Origin: Roseobacter ponti
Lineage (GTDB): Bacteria > Pseudomonadota > Alphaproteobacteria > Rhodobacterales > Rhodobacteraceae
DNA: 64,000 bases
Reading direction: 5' to 3'
NCBI RefSeq assembly: GCF_012932215.1
Contig: NZ_CP048788.1
Span: 1,302,001 to 1,366,000 of the forward strand
Part shown: piece after piece, positions 33,576 through 42,428 of the stretch
Layout of the letters: each line of letters starts with the position of its first letter
Position numbering within the stretch: the first letter of the stretch is position 1
Made by a program: the position numbers and the translations under genes
Notes under the pieces: generated by a model
Databases searched by the model: none
What the model saw: the letters and a program-made list of their open reading frames with translations, nothing else
Told to the model about the DNA's origin: nothing

Positions 33576-35150
33576 TTGAAGATCGGCACACCAAAAGAGA
33601 CATTTGAGGGCGAAAACCGCGTTGCAATGACGCCGGACAGCGCCCTGCAGCTGCAGAAACTTGGCCATACCTGCATTATCGAGAGTGGCGCGGGCGAAAA
33701 GGCAGGTTTTGCCGATGCGGCCTATAAGGAGGCCGGTGCTGAGATCGCCAAAACCGCCGCCGCTTTGTGGAAGGCTGCTGATATCGTCGCGAAGGTGCGT
33801 GTGCCCTCCGAGGCCGAGATGAAGCGTCTGCGCAGCGATCAGACACTGATTTCCTTTTTCAGCCCGGTTGCGGACGAAGACAAGATGAAGGAGGCGGCCG
33901 AAAAGGGCGCCACTGTTGTCGCAATGGAAATGATCCCCCGGATCAGCCGCGCGCAGAAAATGGATGCGCTGAGTTCCATGGCGAATATCGCAGGCTATCG
34001 CGCGGTCATTGAGGCCGGCAATAACTTCGGCCGGTTCTTCACCGGGCAGATCACGGCGGCGGGTAAAGTGCCGCCTGCCAAAGTGCTTGTGGTGGGTGCC
34101 GGCGTCGCCGGTCTGGCGGCCATCGGGACCTCCACATCGCTGGGTGCGATCACCTATGCCTTTGACGTGCGGCCCGAAGTGGCCGAACAGGTCGAATCCA
34201 TGGGCGCCGAGTTCGTTTACCTCGATTTCGAGGAAGAGCAGCAGGATGGCTCCGCTTCGGGCGGATACGCATCTGTGTCGAGCCCGGAGTTTCGCGAAGC
34301 GCAACTGGCAAAGTTCCGCGAACTCGCCCCTGAGGTCGATATCGTAATCACCACCGCTCTGATCCCCAACCGCGAAGCGCCGGAACTGTGGACCGAGGAC
34401 ATGGTGAAGTCCATGAAACCCGGCTCGGTCATTGTGGATCTGGCAGCGGAGAAGGGCGGCAACTGCAAACTGACCGTACCTGACCAGAAATTCGTGACAG
34501 ACAACGGCGTCACAATCGTCGGCTACACCGATTTCCCGAGCCGCATGGCCACACAGGCTTCGACGCTCTACGCCACCAACATCCGCCATCTGATGACCGA
34601 CCTCACGCCGGAGAAGGACGGTGAGGTCAATCACAACATGGAAGACGATGTGATCCGCGGGGCGACGATTGCCCATGCCAAGGAGGTGACATTCCCGCCG
34701 CCACCGCCAAAGGTTTCGGCCATCGCAGCGGCGCCGAAAAAGGAAAAAGCCAAAGAGCTGACGGCGGAGGAGAAGAAGGCCAAAGAAATCGCCGATTTCA
34801 AGCTCCAGACCCGCAATCAGGTCGGTCTGCTGGCCATTGGTGGCGGTCTGCTGCTGGCTGTGGGACTCGTGGCACCGGCGAGCTTCATGCAGCACTTCAT
34901 CGTGTTCATTCTCGCGGTGTTTATCGGCTTCCAGGTGATCTGGAACGTCGCACACAGCCTGCACACACCGCTGATGGCGGTCACCAATGCGATCTCGTCA
35001 ATCATCATCCTGGGGGCGCTCATACAGATCGGGTCGAGCTCATTGCTGATAACGCTGCTCGCGGCACTGGCGGTCTTTATGGCCTCGATCAACATATTTG
35101 GTGGCTTCCTTGTGACACGGCGCATGCTCGCCATGTTCCAGAAATCTTAA
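33576..35150 (+). CDS. pntA: proton-translocating NAD(P) transhydrogenase subunit alpha
   Basis: PntA is the NAD(H)-binding subunit with part of the membrane domain of transhydrogenase, which uses the proton gradient to make NADPH from NADH. At 524 aa it is the long single-chain form. Domain I starts with [20 protein letters not shown] and has the Rossmann motif [13 protein letters not shown] and [12 protein letters not shown] Lys/Ala/Glu-rich linker (about 375-405) is followed by four membrane helices. The start is TTG at 33576, with GGGGGAG about 7 nt upstream; that N-terminus is the family one. pntB follows after 15 bp. Confidence 0.96.
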   Translation: MKIGTPKETFEGENRVAMTPDSALQLQKLGHTCIIESGAGEKAGFADAAYKEAGAEIAKTAAALWKAADIVAKVRVPSEAEMKRLRSDQTLISFFSPVADEDKMKEAAEKGATVVAMEMIPRISRAQKMDALSSMANIAGYRAVIEAGNNFGRFFTGQITAAGKVPPAKVLVVGAGVAGLAAIGTSTSLGAITYAFDVRPEVAEQVESMGAEFVYLDFEEEQQDGSASGGYASVSSPEFREAQLAKFRELAPEVDIVITTALIPNREAPELWTEDMVKSMKPGSVIVDLAAEKGGNCKLTVPDQKFVTDNGVTIVGYTDFPSRMATQASTLYATNIRHLMTDLTPEKDGEVNHNMEDDVIRGATIAHAKEVTFPPPPPKVSAIAAAPKKEKAKELTAEEKKAKEIADFKLQTRNQVGLLAIGGGLLLAVGLVAPASFMQHFIVFILAVFIGFQVIWNVAHSLHTPLMAVTNAISSIIILGALIQIGSSSLLITLLAALAVFMASINIFGGFLVTRRMLAMFQKS

Positions 35151-35165
35151 AGAGGGACGGGAACA

Positions 35166-36650
35166 ATGGAATTCGGATTTACTATTGCGGCCTACGCGGT
35201 CGCGGCTGTTCTCTTCATCCTCAGCCTTGGGGGCCTGAGTGGTCAGGAAAGCGCCAAGCGCGCCGTCTGGTACGGCATCGTCGGCATGGCAATCGCTGTG
35301 CTTGCGACGCTCATTGGCCCGGGGCAGGACCTTGGCATCGTCTCAGTTGTTCTGATCGCTATGGGGGCGGCTGTCGGCTATCAGCTCGCAACCAAGGTGC
35401 AGATGACGCAGATGCCCGAGCTGGTGGCCATCATGCACTCGCTGGTGGGGCTCGCGGCGGTCTTTGTGGGCTTCAATGCTGACATCATGATCAACAACAT
35501 GAGCAGTCTCTTTGCAGAGAACGCGCTGATGCTTGGCACGCCGGGTGCTTATGCGCAGCTGCCCGACGGCATCTATGACGGGCTGTCGTCCTTTGGTCAG
35601 CTCATTGCCAAGAAAACCGGCGTCGAGATCGGCATCCTGCGGGTGGAGCTGGTGCTGGGCATCTGGATCGGTGCGGTGACCTTCACCGGTTCTGTGATCG
35701 CTTACGGCAAGCTCGCGGGCCGGGTGAACAGTTCTGCGGCGAAACTGCCCGGTGGGCACCTTCTGAATGCGGCGGCGGCTGGTCTCTCGCTGCTGCTGGC
35801 GATCATGTACATGAATGGCTCAGGCAGCTGGACGCTCGTGCTGCTGACGCTGCTGGCGCTCTTTATCGGCTATCACCTGATCATGGGCATCGGCGGCGCC
35901 GATATGCCTGTCGTGGTTTCAATGCTCAACAGCTACTCAGGCTGGGCGGCAGCAGCCATTGGTTTCAGCCTTGGCAACGACCTGCTGATCGTCGTGGGCG
36001 CGCTGGTGGGCGCTTCGGGTGCAATCCTGAGCTACATCATGTGCAAAGCGATGAACCGGTCTTTTGTGTCGGTGATCCTGGGCGGCTTCGGCGGCCCTGC
36101 GGGCGAGCAGATGGCGGTCGAGGGCGAACAGGTCGCGATTGATGCGGACGGCGTTGCCACGGCACTCAACGAGGCCGACAGCGTCATCATCATTCCTGGC
36201 TACGGTATGGCTGTGGCCCAGGCGCAGAGCGCAGTTGCCGATCTGGTGCGCAAGCTGCGTGCCAAAGGTAAGAACGTGCGCTTTGCCATCCACCCTGTCG
36301 CGGGGCGTCTGCCGGGGCACATGAACGTACTGCTCGCGGAAGCCAAAGTGCCCTACGACATCGTTATGGAAATGGATGAGATCAACGATGATTTCCCGAG
36401 CACAGATGTGGCGATTGTGATCGGGTCCAACGACATCGTGAACCCGGCGGCGCAAGATGATCCCAACAGCCCCATCGCCGGCATGCCGGTGCTGGAATGC
36501 TGGAAAGCCAAACAGGTGTTCGTCTCCAAGCGCGGGCAGGGCACGGGCTATTCGGGCATCGAAAACCCGCTGTTCTTCAAGGACAACACGCGGATGTTTT
36601 ATGGCGATGCCAAGGCGAGCCTTGAAAAGCTTCTGCCCCTGATCGACTGA
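35166..36650 (+). CDS. pntB: NAD(P) transhydrogenase subunit beta
   Basis: PntB carries the remaining membrane helices (about nine hydrophobic segments in residues 1-285) and the NADP(H)-binding domain III. The domain III motif is [19 protein letters not shown], with [20 protein letters not shown] and [12 protein letters not shown], and it ends with the [16 protein letters not shown] loop. At 494 aa it is slightly longer than E. coli PntB. AGAGGGACGGGA precedes the ATG. It forms an operon with pntA, and the thioesterase gene follows after 9 bp. Confidence 0.97.
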   Translation: MEFGFTIAAYAVAAVLFILSLGGLSGQESAKRAVWYGIVGMAIAVLATLIGPGQDLGIVSVVLIAMGAAVGYQLATKVQMTQMPELVAIMHSLVGLAAVFVGFNADIMINNMSSLFAENALMLGTPGAYAQLPDGIYDGLSSFGQLIAKKTGVEIGILRVELVLGIWIGAVTFTGSVIAYGKLAGRVNSSAAKLPGGHLLNAAAAGLSLLLAIMYMNGSGSWTLVLLTLLALFIGYHLIMGIGGADMPVVVSMLNSYSGWAAAAIGFSLGNDLLIVVGALVGASGAILSYIMCKAMNRSFVSVILGGFGGPAGEQMAVEGEQVAIDADGVATALNEADSVIIIPGYGMAVAQAQSAVADLVRKLRAKGKNVRFAIHPVAGRLPGHMNVLLAEAKVPYDIVMEMDEINDDFPSTDVAIVIGSNDIVNPAAQDDPNSPIAGMPVLECWKAKQVFVSKRGQGTGYSGIENPLFFKDNTRMFYGDAKASLEKLLPLID

Positions 36651-36659
36651 CGTCGCAGT

Positions 36660-37094
36660 ATGCAGCCCGGTGATCCGGCCGTAACGCAAAGCGATCAGCC
36701 TGAACCCTCCGGTCGCCCTGATGAGGGCGACCGGATTCTTGCAATCCGTACCGTGGCGATGCCGGCGGATACCAATCCGGCCGGTGATATTTTCGGAGGC
36801 TGGCTGATGTCACAGATGGATCTTGCCGCAGGTAATATCGCGGCGCTCATCTCGGGCGGCCGGTCGGCTACTGTGGCGGTGGACGGGATGCAGTTTCTCA
36901 GCCCTGTCAAAGTCGGAGACGAAGTCTCTCTCTATGCCGAAGCCACAAAGATCGGGCGGACGTCAATGCGCATCCATGTTGAAGCCTGGCGCCGGGTGCG
37001 GCACCACGAGGAGCGGGTAAAGGTCACTGATGCCCACTTCACCTTTGTGGCTCTGGACGATGCGGGCAGACCGCGCGCCGTGCGGCAACCGTGA
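36660..37094 (+). CDS. YciA-like acyl-CoA thioesterase
   Basis: A 144-aa hotdog thioesterase of the YciA/BACH class. RTVAMPADTNPAGDIFGGWLM carries the active-site Asp after NPAG, then MDLAAGNIAA, VAVDGMQFLSPVKVGDEV and VTDAHFTFVALDD. It hydrolyses short- to long-chain acyl-CoAs in the cytoplasm. It starts 9 bp after the pntB stop with no clear Shine-Dalgarno, so translation is probably coupled to pntB. It ends 22 bp from the convergent MATE gene. Confidence 0.9.
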   Translation: MQPGDPAVTQSDQPEPSGRPDEGDRILAIRTVAMPADTNPAGDIFGGWLMSQMDLAAGNIAALISGGRSATVAVDGMQFLSPVKVGDEVSLYAEATKIGRTSMRIHVEAWRRVRHHEERVKVTDAHFTFVALDDAGRPRAVRQP

Positions 37095-37116
37095 CATCCG
37101 CCGCAGGCTGCCGCGT

Positions 37117-38508
37117 TCAGGACTGACCGGGCAGAAAGCGGCGCGGGGCGTTGACCAGCGGCGTCTCGGTCGCGATCAGCCCTGTGGCGCGGGTGGCCAC
37201 AAGCCCGCCCCATGCGCCGAGGACATTGGCTAGGATGGCCGCAACAACGACGCCGGGAAAACCCGCCATCAGAGCACCGGCCCATGCCAGTGGCAGGTAG
37301 ATCACAAAGATCCGCGACAGGCTCAGGGCCATGGACCACATCGCTTTGTCGCGCGCATTCATCGCCGCATTTGCAACCACCACGATCCCGTATCCGAAGA
37401 GGCTTGCGCCCACGAACCGCAGATAAAGCGTGGCATATCCGGTGTCTTCGCCGCCGGATGTAAAGGCGCGGGCGATGGGCTCAGCAAATATCCCCAGAAC
37501 AAGCGCGATCAGAGCGCCGTAGGCAACGCAGAAGCCAAAGGCCAGCTTTGTGCCCTCTCGCGCACGGTCATACTTTTCCGCGCCCCGGTTCTGGCCAACC
37601 ACCGGGCCGATGCCTGCAGAGAGCGCCATAAGCGGCACCAGTGCAAGGCTCTGAACGCGGGTAGCGGCACCAAAGCCCGCGACGGCGGCCTCGCCCACGG
37701 TCGCCACAGCAGCGGTGACGAGCGCCATGCCGGCAGGATTGATGGCGTTGGAGAAGGCCGCCGGCAGGCCCACGCTGAGCACTGCCCGCACCGATGCGGT
37801 GACGCCTGTAAACGGGTTGCCACAGACGCCCAGAAATCCGCGCCGCCAGGCCAGCCAGAGCGCGATGGCCATGGCCGTGGCACGGCCTGCGCATGTCGCA
37901 ACGGCAGCACCCCGCGTGCCCATTTCGGGCAGACCCCACATGCCAAAGATCAGCAGGGGATCAAGGCCGAGATTGATGACCGCAGCAACGACCATAATGA
38001 CAGGCGCCGTGAGGCTGTCACCATGGGCCCGAAAGACCGCGTTGATGACCATCATTGTAACGAGAAAGGGAAAAGAGAAGCTCCAGACCGGCATATAGCC
38101 GGCGATTTCGCGTGCAGCGGCGTCGGTTGCACCGAGCGCGGAGAAAAGAACCGGAAAGGAGATCCACAGGATGGCGGCTGTGACCACCGCAAGTACGGTT
38201 CCCAGCCCTACCGCGTGCAGGGCAAGGCGCCGCGCGGTCTCATCATCATCTCCGCGCCCCACGCCCTGACTCAGCGCCGTGTTGGCGCCGGCGCTGAGGC
38301 CGATTGACAAAGAGGTGACAGCCGTCGTTACCGGATAGATGAAGCCCACGGCTGCAAGGGCAGCACCACTCACCTGTGACAGAAAATAGGCATCCGCAAG
38401 GCCTACGCTCAGCACAGCGAAGATGCCAAAGCTCATCGGGGCGGACATGGATGCGAGCACACGCCAGACGGGCCCTGTGGTCAGAGGGGCCTTTTCGCTC
38501 TTGCTCAT
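37117..38508 (-). CDS. MATE-family multidrug/Na+ or H+ antiporter
   Basis: A 463-aa inner-membrane exporter with about 12 hydrophobic segments in two homologous halves. N-half motifs are MSAPMSFGIFAVLSVGLADAYF and GLSAGANTALSQGVGRGDDD; the C-half counterpart is LMALSAGIGPVVGQNRGAEKYDRA. This is the NorM/DinF-type layout. The substrate is unknown; family members expel cationic drugs or metabolites. No local repressor gene is seen. It is divergent from the DUF3422 gene across 237 bp containing GGTATACC and a TTGACT hexamer. Confidence 0.92.
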   Translation of the reverse strand: MSKSEKAPLTTGPVWRVLASMSAPMSFGIFAVLSVGLADAYFLSQVSGAALAAVGFIYPVTTAVTSLSIGLSAGANTALSQGVGRGDDDETARRLALHAVGLGTVLAVVTAAILWISFPVLFSALGATDAAAREIAGYMPVWSFSFPFLVTMMVINAVFRAHGDSLTAPVIMVVAAVINLGLDPLLIFGMWGLPEMGTRGAAVATCAGRATAMAIALWLAWRRGFLGVCGNPFTGVTASVRAVLSVGLPAAFSNAINPAGMALVTAAVATVGEAAVAGFGAATRVQSLALVPLMALSAGIGPVVGQNRGAEKYDRAREGTKLAFGFCVAYGALIALVLGIFAEPIARAFTSGGEDTGYATLYLRFVGASLFGYGIVVVANAAMNARDKAMWSMALSLSRIFVIYLPLAWAGALMAGFPGVVVAAILANVLGAWGGLVATRATGLIATETPLVNAPRRFLPGQS

Positions 38509-38745
38509 GTTTATCGTCCTTTATCCCGGTGAGGCACGGGTCAACGCGGCTTTCAGGCACGATGTTCCGGGACAGGCTGACGAAGGGGCTAAGATGCGGG
38601 ATTTGAACAGTCTTTGTATCACCGAGCAGCCCGGAATACGGATGGTATACCGTTGCACTCAGTTAAGTATCTGATCGGAAAGGTGAAATTTATTGACTTT
38701 GAGAGTGGAGGCGTTATTTCTCACGGTGTCTCCGGAGCCCGATTT

Positions 38746-40029
38746 ATGCCATCCATTACCGATCACCCGCTGCGTTATAAACTCGCAAATGAGCTGCATG
38801 CCCGGCCGTTTCCTTCAATGGAGGCGCCCTGCAGCGCCGTTTATATCGCGATTAAAAGGCCAAATGACGCGGTCAGCCGTGACCGGTCTGAGGATCTTCG
38901 ACACCTCACGGACCTGCTGGACCGTCATGGCGCGCCGCATCCGCAGCCCGGCGCCACGCATTACTACGGCCAGATCGGACGACACTGGATCAAATGGGAG
39001 CAGCACACCGAGTTTGTAACCTATACTGCGTTTATCAAAGAGGGCACTGAGCGCCCGTTTGACCCGGCAGGCTTTGACGTCTTCCCGTCTGACTGGCTGG
39101 ATGAGGCGCCCGGCCAGCGGATAACATCTGTGATGGTCCATGTGCTACCGCGCCCGGAAGATGACGCCGAGATTGAGCAGTCGCTGGAGAGCTGGTTTGT
39201 TTCGGAGAGCCTTGCCGTGGCGAATGTGCTGGACAATGCGGCCACTATCGCCGGGGATTTCAGGATCGACACCAACGGACATCTGCGGTTTGCGGTGTTT
39301 ACCGGTGATCAGACCGGGACCCGTCGCATCGGGCGCATCGTGCAGCGTCTTTGTGAGATTGAGACCTATAAATCCATGTCGATGCTGGGATTTGCGCGGG
39401 TGCGGGCGCTGCAACCGCGTCTGAATGAGCTTGATACGCGGCTGACCAGTCTGATGAGCGATATGACAAGCGAGACAGCAAGCGCGGAAGAGACGCTTAA
39501 CGCGTTGCTGAGCATTTCGGCGGAGCTTGAGACGCTGTCTGCGCAGTCGTCGTTCCGGTTCGGGGCGACAGGGGCCTATGAGGCGCTGGTCAATCAGCGC
39601 ATCGAAGCACTGCGCGAGATGCGGTTTCGCAGCAGGCAGCATTTTTCGGAGTTCATGATGCGGCGCTATGCGCCGGCGATGCGCACCGTCAGCTCTGCAG
39701 AGCGGCGGCTGGAGCAGATGTCGGACCGGTCGATCCGGGCCTCGAACCTGCTGCGCACGCGGGTGGATGTGGAACGCTCAGCGCAGAACCAGGAGTTGCT
39801 GGCGAGCATGGACCAGCGCTCAGATCTGCAGCTGCGGTTGCAGCGCACGGTCGAGGGGCTGTCGGTAGTGGCGATCAGCTATTATGCGGTCTCGCTGGCG
39901 GGGTATCTGCTCTATCCGGTGTCAGAGGCAACGGGGCTCAGCAAGGGTATGCTGACGGCGCTGGTGACGGTGCCGGTTGTGCTGCTGGTCTGGTGGATGG
40001 TCAGACGGCTCAGGGCAAGCGTGGAGTAA
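38746..40029 (+). CDS. DUF3422 family membrane-anchored protein
   Basis: A 427-aa protein with the DUF3422 N-terminus HPLRYKLANELHARPFP, the core GQIGRHWIKWEQHTEFVTYT and VADNAATIAGDF-like segment VLDNAATIAGDFRID. A long helical, coiled-coil-prone stretch (about 245-365) follows, and two C-terminal membrane helices (about 371-417) end in a basic tail. It is probably anchored in the inner membrane by its C-terminus. The family is widespread in proteobacteria with no known function. GGAG precedes the ATG at 38746; the 44-residue longer frame is not family-like. Confidence 0.9.
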   Translation: MPSITDHPLRYKLANELHARPFPSMEAPCSAVYIAIKRPNDAVSRDRSEDLRHLTDLLDRHGAPHPQPGATHYYGQIGRHWIKWEQHTEFVTYTAFIKEGTERPFDPAGFDVFPSDWLDEAPGQRITSVMVHVLPRPEDDAEIEQSLESWFVSESLAVANVLDNAATIAGDFRIDTNGHLRFAVFTGDQTGTRRIGRIVQRLCEIETYKSMSMLGFARVRALQPRLNELDTRLTSLMSDMTSETASAEETLNALLSISAELETLSAQSSFRFGATGAYEALVNQRIEALREMRFRSRQHFSEFMMRRYAPAMRTVSSAERRLEQMSDRSIRASNLLRTRVDVERSAQNQELLASMDQRSDLQLRLQRTVEGLSVVAISYYAVSLAGYLLYPVSEATGLSKGMLTALVTVPVVLLVWWMVRRLRASVE

Positions 40030-40314
40030 CGGTTCTTTCTGGTCGGAAAGCATCGCGCGCGGATGAGTGGGTTTTTGCGTGAAGCCAGTGGTCCGTCACC
40101 CGATTCTGACTGCACCGGGGACAACGGGACGGCGCTTTTTGGACTGCGTCAAAGGCGCCCCGCCCGCCGTCCCGTAAATTTCATCGTCTATCGCGTTCGT
40201 TTCCTGTGCCTGGTTCAGGCGTTGCCTTTTTCCTGCAGTGCATCCTGAATGGTGGAGCGGTCGCACCGCAGGTTTGTTTCAGAAACCCACTCCTGCCAGG
40301 CGGATCAGAGGGCG
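40030..40314. other. convergent intergenic region with two strong hairpins
   Basis: This is a 285-bp gap between convergent genes (DUF3422 and oppC-like). No convincing reading frame is present. It contains an 11-bp inverted repeat at 40124-40175, a small GCCTG/CAGGC repeat followed by GCCTTTTTCC (about 40209-40231), and the left arm of the hairpin at 40302-40331. Termination for both flanking genes is the simplest role; a small RNA is possible. Confidence 0.5.
40124..40175 (+). repeat. 11-bp inverted repeat in convergent gap
   Basis: ACGGGACGGCG (40124-40134) and CGCCGTCCCGT (40165-40175) are perfectly complementary, with a 30-nt interior containing further GGCGC/GGCGCC complementarity. No long T run follows on the plus strand, only AAATTTC. 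It may end the DUF3422 transcript or form part of a structured RNA. Confidence 0.5.
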
Positions 40315-40331
40315 TCAGCGCCCTCTGATCC
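40302..40331 (-). terminator. perfect 13-bp hairpin enclosing the oppC-like stop codon
   Basis: GGATCAGAGGGCG and its exact complement flank a 4-nt loop. The loop contains the TGA stop of the minus-strand permease gene (40315-40317). No T run follows on the minus strand, so it is not a standard intrinsic terminator; it may stabilise or protect the mRNA 3' end. Confidence 0.55.
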
Positions 40332-41307
40332 GGGGATCAAGCGCGTCTCTGAGACCATCGCCGAGATAGTTGACCGACAGCACCGTGACCGAAATCAGGA
40401 TGCCTGGCAGCATGACCCGTTCAGGAAACTCTTCCATGCGCGGCACAGCATCCGACAGAAGCTTGCCCCAGGTCGGGAAGTCTGAGGGAAAGCCCACGCC
40501 GAGAAAGCTCAGGGCGCTTTCGGTGATGATGGCCGTGGCGAGACCCAGCGTTGCTGAGACCATAATCGGCGAGACCACGTTAGGCAGCAGATGCCGGCGG
40601 ATGATCTGAAACGGTGTGGTCCCGATGGAGCGGGCGGCCAGGATGAATTCCCGTTCTTTCAGTGCGAGGATCTCGCCGCGTACAATGCGTGCGGTCGGCA
40701 TCCAGGAGGTGATGCCGATGACGCCGACAATCAGGATGAACATGCCGCCTTCAGGCCCGAAGGCCGCGCGCAGAGGCTGGCGGAAGAGTGTGACGGCCAC
40801 CAGCAGCAGGGGCAGGATCGGCAGGGACAGGAAGAGGTCGGTGATGCGCATCAGTAAGCCGTCAAGTTTTTTGAAATAGCCTGAGCAGACGCCCACGGCC
40901 GTTCCGATCATCAGCGACAGGATCATTGCCGTCCAGCCCACGGCCAGCGAGGCCCGGCCGCCTGCTATCAGTGTGGCCATGATGTCGCGGCCCAGATTGT
41001 CGGTGCCGAAGGGGCGCGACCAGAGCGTGTTGGCGTCCTGATTCCAGAGCAGCGTATAGATGGGACGCAGGTCTTTGTTGCGGATATCAAGCTGTTTGGG
41101 ATCGACCTGCCAGACCCAGGGGCCGATCAGCACAAAGAGCGTGATGCCCAGCAGGAACCCGCCGCCGATGAGCGCGCCTTTGTGTTTGCGGAACTGGTCC
41201 CAGACGTCCTTCCACTGGCTGCGCGGCTCTTTCTGCGGTTCTTTGTCTTTGAGCGCGCCGTAGAGTTCGTATTCCGCGGCGGCTGCGTTCACATGCTGGT
41301 CAGTCAT
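40315..41307 (-). CDS. peptide-type ABC transporter permease (OppC/DppC-like)
   Basis: An inner-membrane permease of 330 aa from the ATG at 41307. It has the N-terminal OppC extension (QWKDVWDQFRKHKGALIGG), six membrane segments and the EAA-loop region REREF-like LKEREFILAARSIGTTPFQI. It ends in GDGLRDALDPRIRGR. It pairs with the OppB-like gene just upstream, overlapping it by 8 bp. It imports peptides or related solutes with the binding protein and fused ATPase nearby. A hairpin surrounds its stop codon. Confidence 0.93.
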   Translation of the reverse strand: MTDQHVNAAAAEYELYGALKDKEPQKEPRSQWKDVWDQFRKHKGALIGGGFLLGITLFVLIGPWVWQVDPKQLDIRNKDLRPIYTLLWNQDANTLWSRPFGTDNLGRDIMATLIAGGRASLAVGWTAMILSLMIGTAVGVCSGYFKKLDGLLMRITDLFLSLPILPLLLVAVTLFRQPLRAAFGPEGGMFILIVGVIGITSWMPTARIVRGEILALKEREFILAARSIGTTPFQIIRRHLLPNVVSPIMVSATLGLATAIITESALSFLGVGFPSDFPTWGKLLSDAVPRMEEFPERVMLPGILISVTVLSVNYLGDGLRDALDPRIRGR

Positions 41308-42307
41308 AGCGGATCCTCGGATCAAGCAGCCCGTAGAGGACATCAGCGATCAGGTTAAAGGCCACGATCAGGATGGCGAAGATGAAGGTCAGCGTCATCA
41401 CCATCGGCAGATCATTGGCAAAAAGGGCGGTCAGCAGGAGCTGGCCGATGCCGTTCACCTTGAAGAGCGTCTCAGTGATGATGGCGCCGCCAAAGATCGA
41501 CGGGATGCCCAGAGCGATCACCGTTACGATGGGGATCATCGAATTGCGCAGTACATGCACCATGACGACCGCGCTTTCTTTGAGGCCTTTGGCCCGGGCG
41601 GTGCGCACATAATCCTGGTTGAGGTTGTCGAGCATGGAGGCTCGCATGAAGCGGCTGATCTGCGCGGTGGTCTGCAGGGCAAGGACCATCACCGGCATGA
41701 TCATCTGCGTGAGCTGCACTTTGAAGCTGGCCCAGTCGGTGACAACATGGGTGGTATCATAGATCGAGGGGAACCAGCCCAGGTTCACCGAAAAGATCAC
41801 GATCACGATCACGCCGGAAAAGAAGGGCGGCACGGAAAAACCGATCATCGATACGAAGGTGCCGGCCTGATCAAAGAGCGAATACTGCTTATAGGCGGAA
41901 TAGATGCCGATCGGCAGCGCCAGCAGAATTCCCACGATATAGGACATGCCGACGACCCAGAGCGTCTGCGGCATGCGCTGCATCACGATGTCCATCACCG
42001 GAGAACGGGTCTGCCAGGAGATGACGCGCAGTTTGCCTTCGGAGAAGGTCGTGCCGAACCAGTGGTCAATCATCACCTGCGGCTCGATCCAGAAAAACTG
42101 AACCAGCCATTTCCAGTACTGAACGTGGACCGGGGCGCCAAGGCCAAGCGCCTCGCGCATCTGCTGCTTCACTTCAGGGGGAACAGTAAGGGGCACCTGC
42201 GCCATCGGATCGCCCGGCGCCAGCTGCAGCAGCATAAAAATCACCAGGCTGATGAAGAGCAGCGTCGGGATCGCGAGCACAAGTCGCCGGATTGTGAATG
42301 TCAGCAT
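41300..42307 (-). CDS. peptide-type ABC transporter permease (OppB/DppB-like)
   Basis: A 335-aa permease with the OppB N-terminus MLTFTIRRLVLAIPTLLFIS, the APGDPMAQ motif, about six membrane helices, and the ATPase-coupling segment QDYVRTARAKGLKESAVVMVHVLRNSM (split across the loop). It ends in VLYGLLDPRIRYD. AAGG precedes the ATG. It lies 121 bp downstream of the binding-protein gene, after a stem-loop, and overlaps the OppC-like gene. Confidence 0.94.
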   Translation of the reverse strand: MLTFTIRRLVLAIPTLLFISLVIFMLLQLAPGDPMAQVPLTVPPEVKQQMREALGLGAPVHVQYWKWLVQFFWIEPQVMIDHWFGTTFSEGKLRVISWQTRSPVMDIVMQRMPQTLWVVGMSYIVGILLALPIGIYSAYKQYSLFDQAGTFVSMIGFSVPPFFSGVIVIVIFSVNLGWFPSIYDTTHVVTDWASFKVQLTQMIMPVMVLALQTTAQISRFMRASMLDNLNQDYVRTARAKGLKESAVVMVHVLRNSMIPIVTVIALGIPSIFGGAIITETLFKVNGIGQLLLTALFANDLPMVMTLTFIFAILIVAFNLIADVLYGLLDPRIRYD

Positions 42308-42380
42308 GGGCGCGCCTTATGAGGGTCGTTCTTTTTATCGTTGGCGGGACAGTGCATAAACGCAAGCCCGCGAAAGGCTG

Positions 42381-42416
42381 AAAAGGGGCAGGGCGCGACC
42401 GGCTGATCGCGCCCTG
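42381..42416 (-). terminator. stem-loop between binding-protein and permease genes
   Basis: An 11-bp perfect stem (arms 42388-42398 and 42407-42416/7) has an 8-nt loop and is followed on the minus strand by CCCTTTT. It lies 12 bp after the binding-protein stop. Such attenuators commonly let the binding protein be made in excess over the permeases. Confidence 0.75.
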
Positions 42417-42428
42417 CTCAAAATCGCA

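Noticed and set aside
33420-34964. A 514-codon minus-strand frame antisense to pntA
   Set aside because: The plus strand is unmistakable PntA. The antisense frame shows no domain and is compositionally biased.
40065-40292. A 10-bp inverted repeat (GAGTGGGTTT / AAACCCACTC) spanning the convergent gap
   Set aside because: The arms are over 200 bp apart and short, so chance is a sufficient explanation.
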